DNA of 64,000 nt from Allium sativum. Taxonomy: Eukaryota > Streptophyta > Magnoliopsida > Asparagales > Amaryllidaceae. The position numbers were made by a program, and so were the translations under genes. Within the stretch, counting starts at the first letter, position 1. Each line of letters starts with the position of its first letter. This document shows positions 63,081 to 64,000 of this stretch, piece by piece. Under the pieces are notes generated by a model. That model made no database searches. It was given only the letters and a program-made list of their open reading frames with translations, and was not told the DNA's origin. The stretch spans positions 477,430,861 through 477,494,860 of the forward strand of contig CM060920.1 of assembly GCA_030737875.1 (NCBI GenBank), given 5' to 3'.

Positions 63081-64000
63081 AAGAGCCAAATGATCATCCT
63101 GAGAGCTAAAAGTGTTTTTTTATTCGTAGTGATATTTTTACAGCGTAGTGCAACATGAACATATTATCGTATTGTATAGATGTATGAGAACTTGATCACT
63201 GTTACTTTTACTTTGTAATGTAGATTGGATATATGAAATTAATTGATGATGAATGATTTGATATTAATATTTTTGGTTGAATGTATATGGATATAGAAAA
63301 AGTTGATTTATTATTTGTTTAATATGGTGATACAAAATGTAATAATAATATTTCAAAATTGTCTCAGAAAATCCGAATAGTAAATGAAGGAAAGGCATAC
63401 GTATTCTAATTTTGATGTAATAAAAAAATTGTTTAAATGATGTAGGTAAAATGTAGAAAACAAAGACGTAGGTAAACCATAGCTTAATAACTGGCCTAAA
63501 AGGCCTGAAAAACGAAAGACGTACAAACGGCATGGGAAAAGCATATGAAAACAATAGCATAGGAAAGATATGGATAAATGAACATTGTAGGAAAATGGTA
63601 GGAAATGGTAGATGTGAATACATCACAGTAAAATCATAGAGAGATGATAGCGAAGATATGACGCAGGAAATAACCGCACTAATGATGTAGGTACGACGTG
63701 GGTATTATATTACCTCGGCGGGTTTTACCCATGATAGTATTGTCGTAAGGGTTATGTAGCTATACATTTACTTGCATCCCGCATATGCCATTTTGGCATA
63801 GGTAAAAAATGTACTTTTCTTACTGTGAATGGGTAAGGGCAATGCATGGTTTATATAAGAAGATGGAAGGGAGAAGTTCTCAAGCCTCTTCCTTTTTCCA
63901 CGTTCAGGTTCCGCTTGTCATTTGGTGGAAAAAAAATAGTGGCATGCATTTACACATTAATATGAAGTGGCTTCAGTTCTATTATAAAGAAGGAAAGATA
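63081..64000. other. AT-rich duplicate DNA to the window end
   Basis: Counterpart of about 36170-37094. No gene recognised; the Phe/Leu-rich minus-strand frame at 63264-63626 mirrors the one in copy 1 and is judged non-coding. Confidence 0.5.

Larger units (their letters stand above)
57860..64000. repeat. segmental duplication, copy 2 (continues past the window)
   Basis: Direct-orientation copy of 30951-37094; the offset is 26909 bp at the left end and 26906 at the window end. The similarity is unbroken to base 64000, so the true right end is outside the window. Confidence 0.93.

Overview
The window looks like a transposon-dense, AT-rich stretch of a flowering-plant nuclear genome, probably a eudicot. 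The evidence is Tekay/Del-type Ty3/gypsy elements with initiator-Met primer sites, a Ty1/copia remnant, hAT-like and Mutator-like MITEs, a CACTA-like remnant, and very little single-copy coding DNA. I cannot name the species. I see no rRNA, tRNA or CRISPR, and only one ordinary gene that I would defend.

Layout. 1-837 is the 3' part of a gypsy-type LTR. 838-7599 is AT-rich DNA without recognisable genes; it carries two small hAT-like MITEs (5260-5483 with a perfect 8-bp target duplication, and 7082-7278). 7600-19714 is a minus-strand non-autonomous LTR element with a 6.0-kb LTR, a 1.8-kb internal region lacking gag-pol, and a right LTR cut short at 19714. At that point a minus-strand Tekay-like element begins (LTRs 19715-22459 and 27441-30248) with a decayed gag-pol. 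30249-30711 is an orphan LTR end, followed by a truncated minus-strand copia element (30712-32900) and AT-rich DNA with a TIR element and a possible transposase relic (to about 37.1 kb).

39242-39847 (minus) is the only intact ordinary gene. It encodes a secreted 201-residue protein made of three near-identical modules and a very histidine-rich tail, with a TATA box upstream. A CACTA-like remnant (about 40.65-42.09 kb) follows. Then comes a plus-strand Tekay-like element: 5' LTR 42095-51633, inflated by a nested MITE (44095-45140) and a nested solo LTR (48526-51110); gag-pol 51894-56133; and a 3' LTR that stops abruptly at 57864.

From 57865 to the window end the sequence is a second, about 98 % identical copy of 30956-37094. 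The join lies in the 3' LTR at a 5-bp microhomology. The simplest reading is a direct tandem duplication of about 26.9 kb (30956-57864) that includes the histidine-rich gene, with the rest of copy 2 expected beyond the window. An assembly haplotype duplication is the main alternative. LTR divergence of the plus-strand element (about 2.7 % by hand count) slightly exceeds that of the duplicate copies (about 2 %), which fits insertion first and duplication later.
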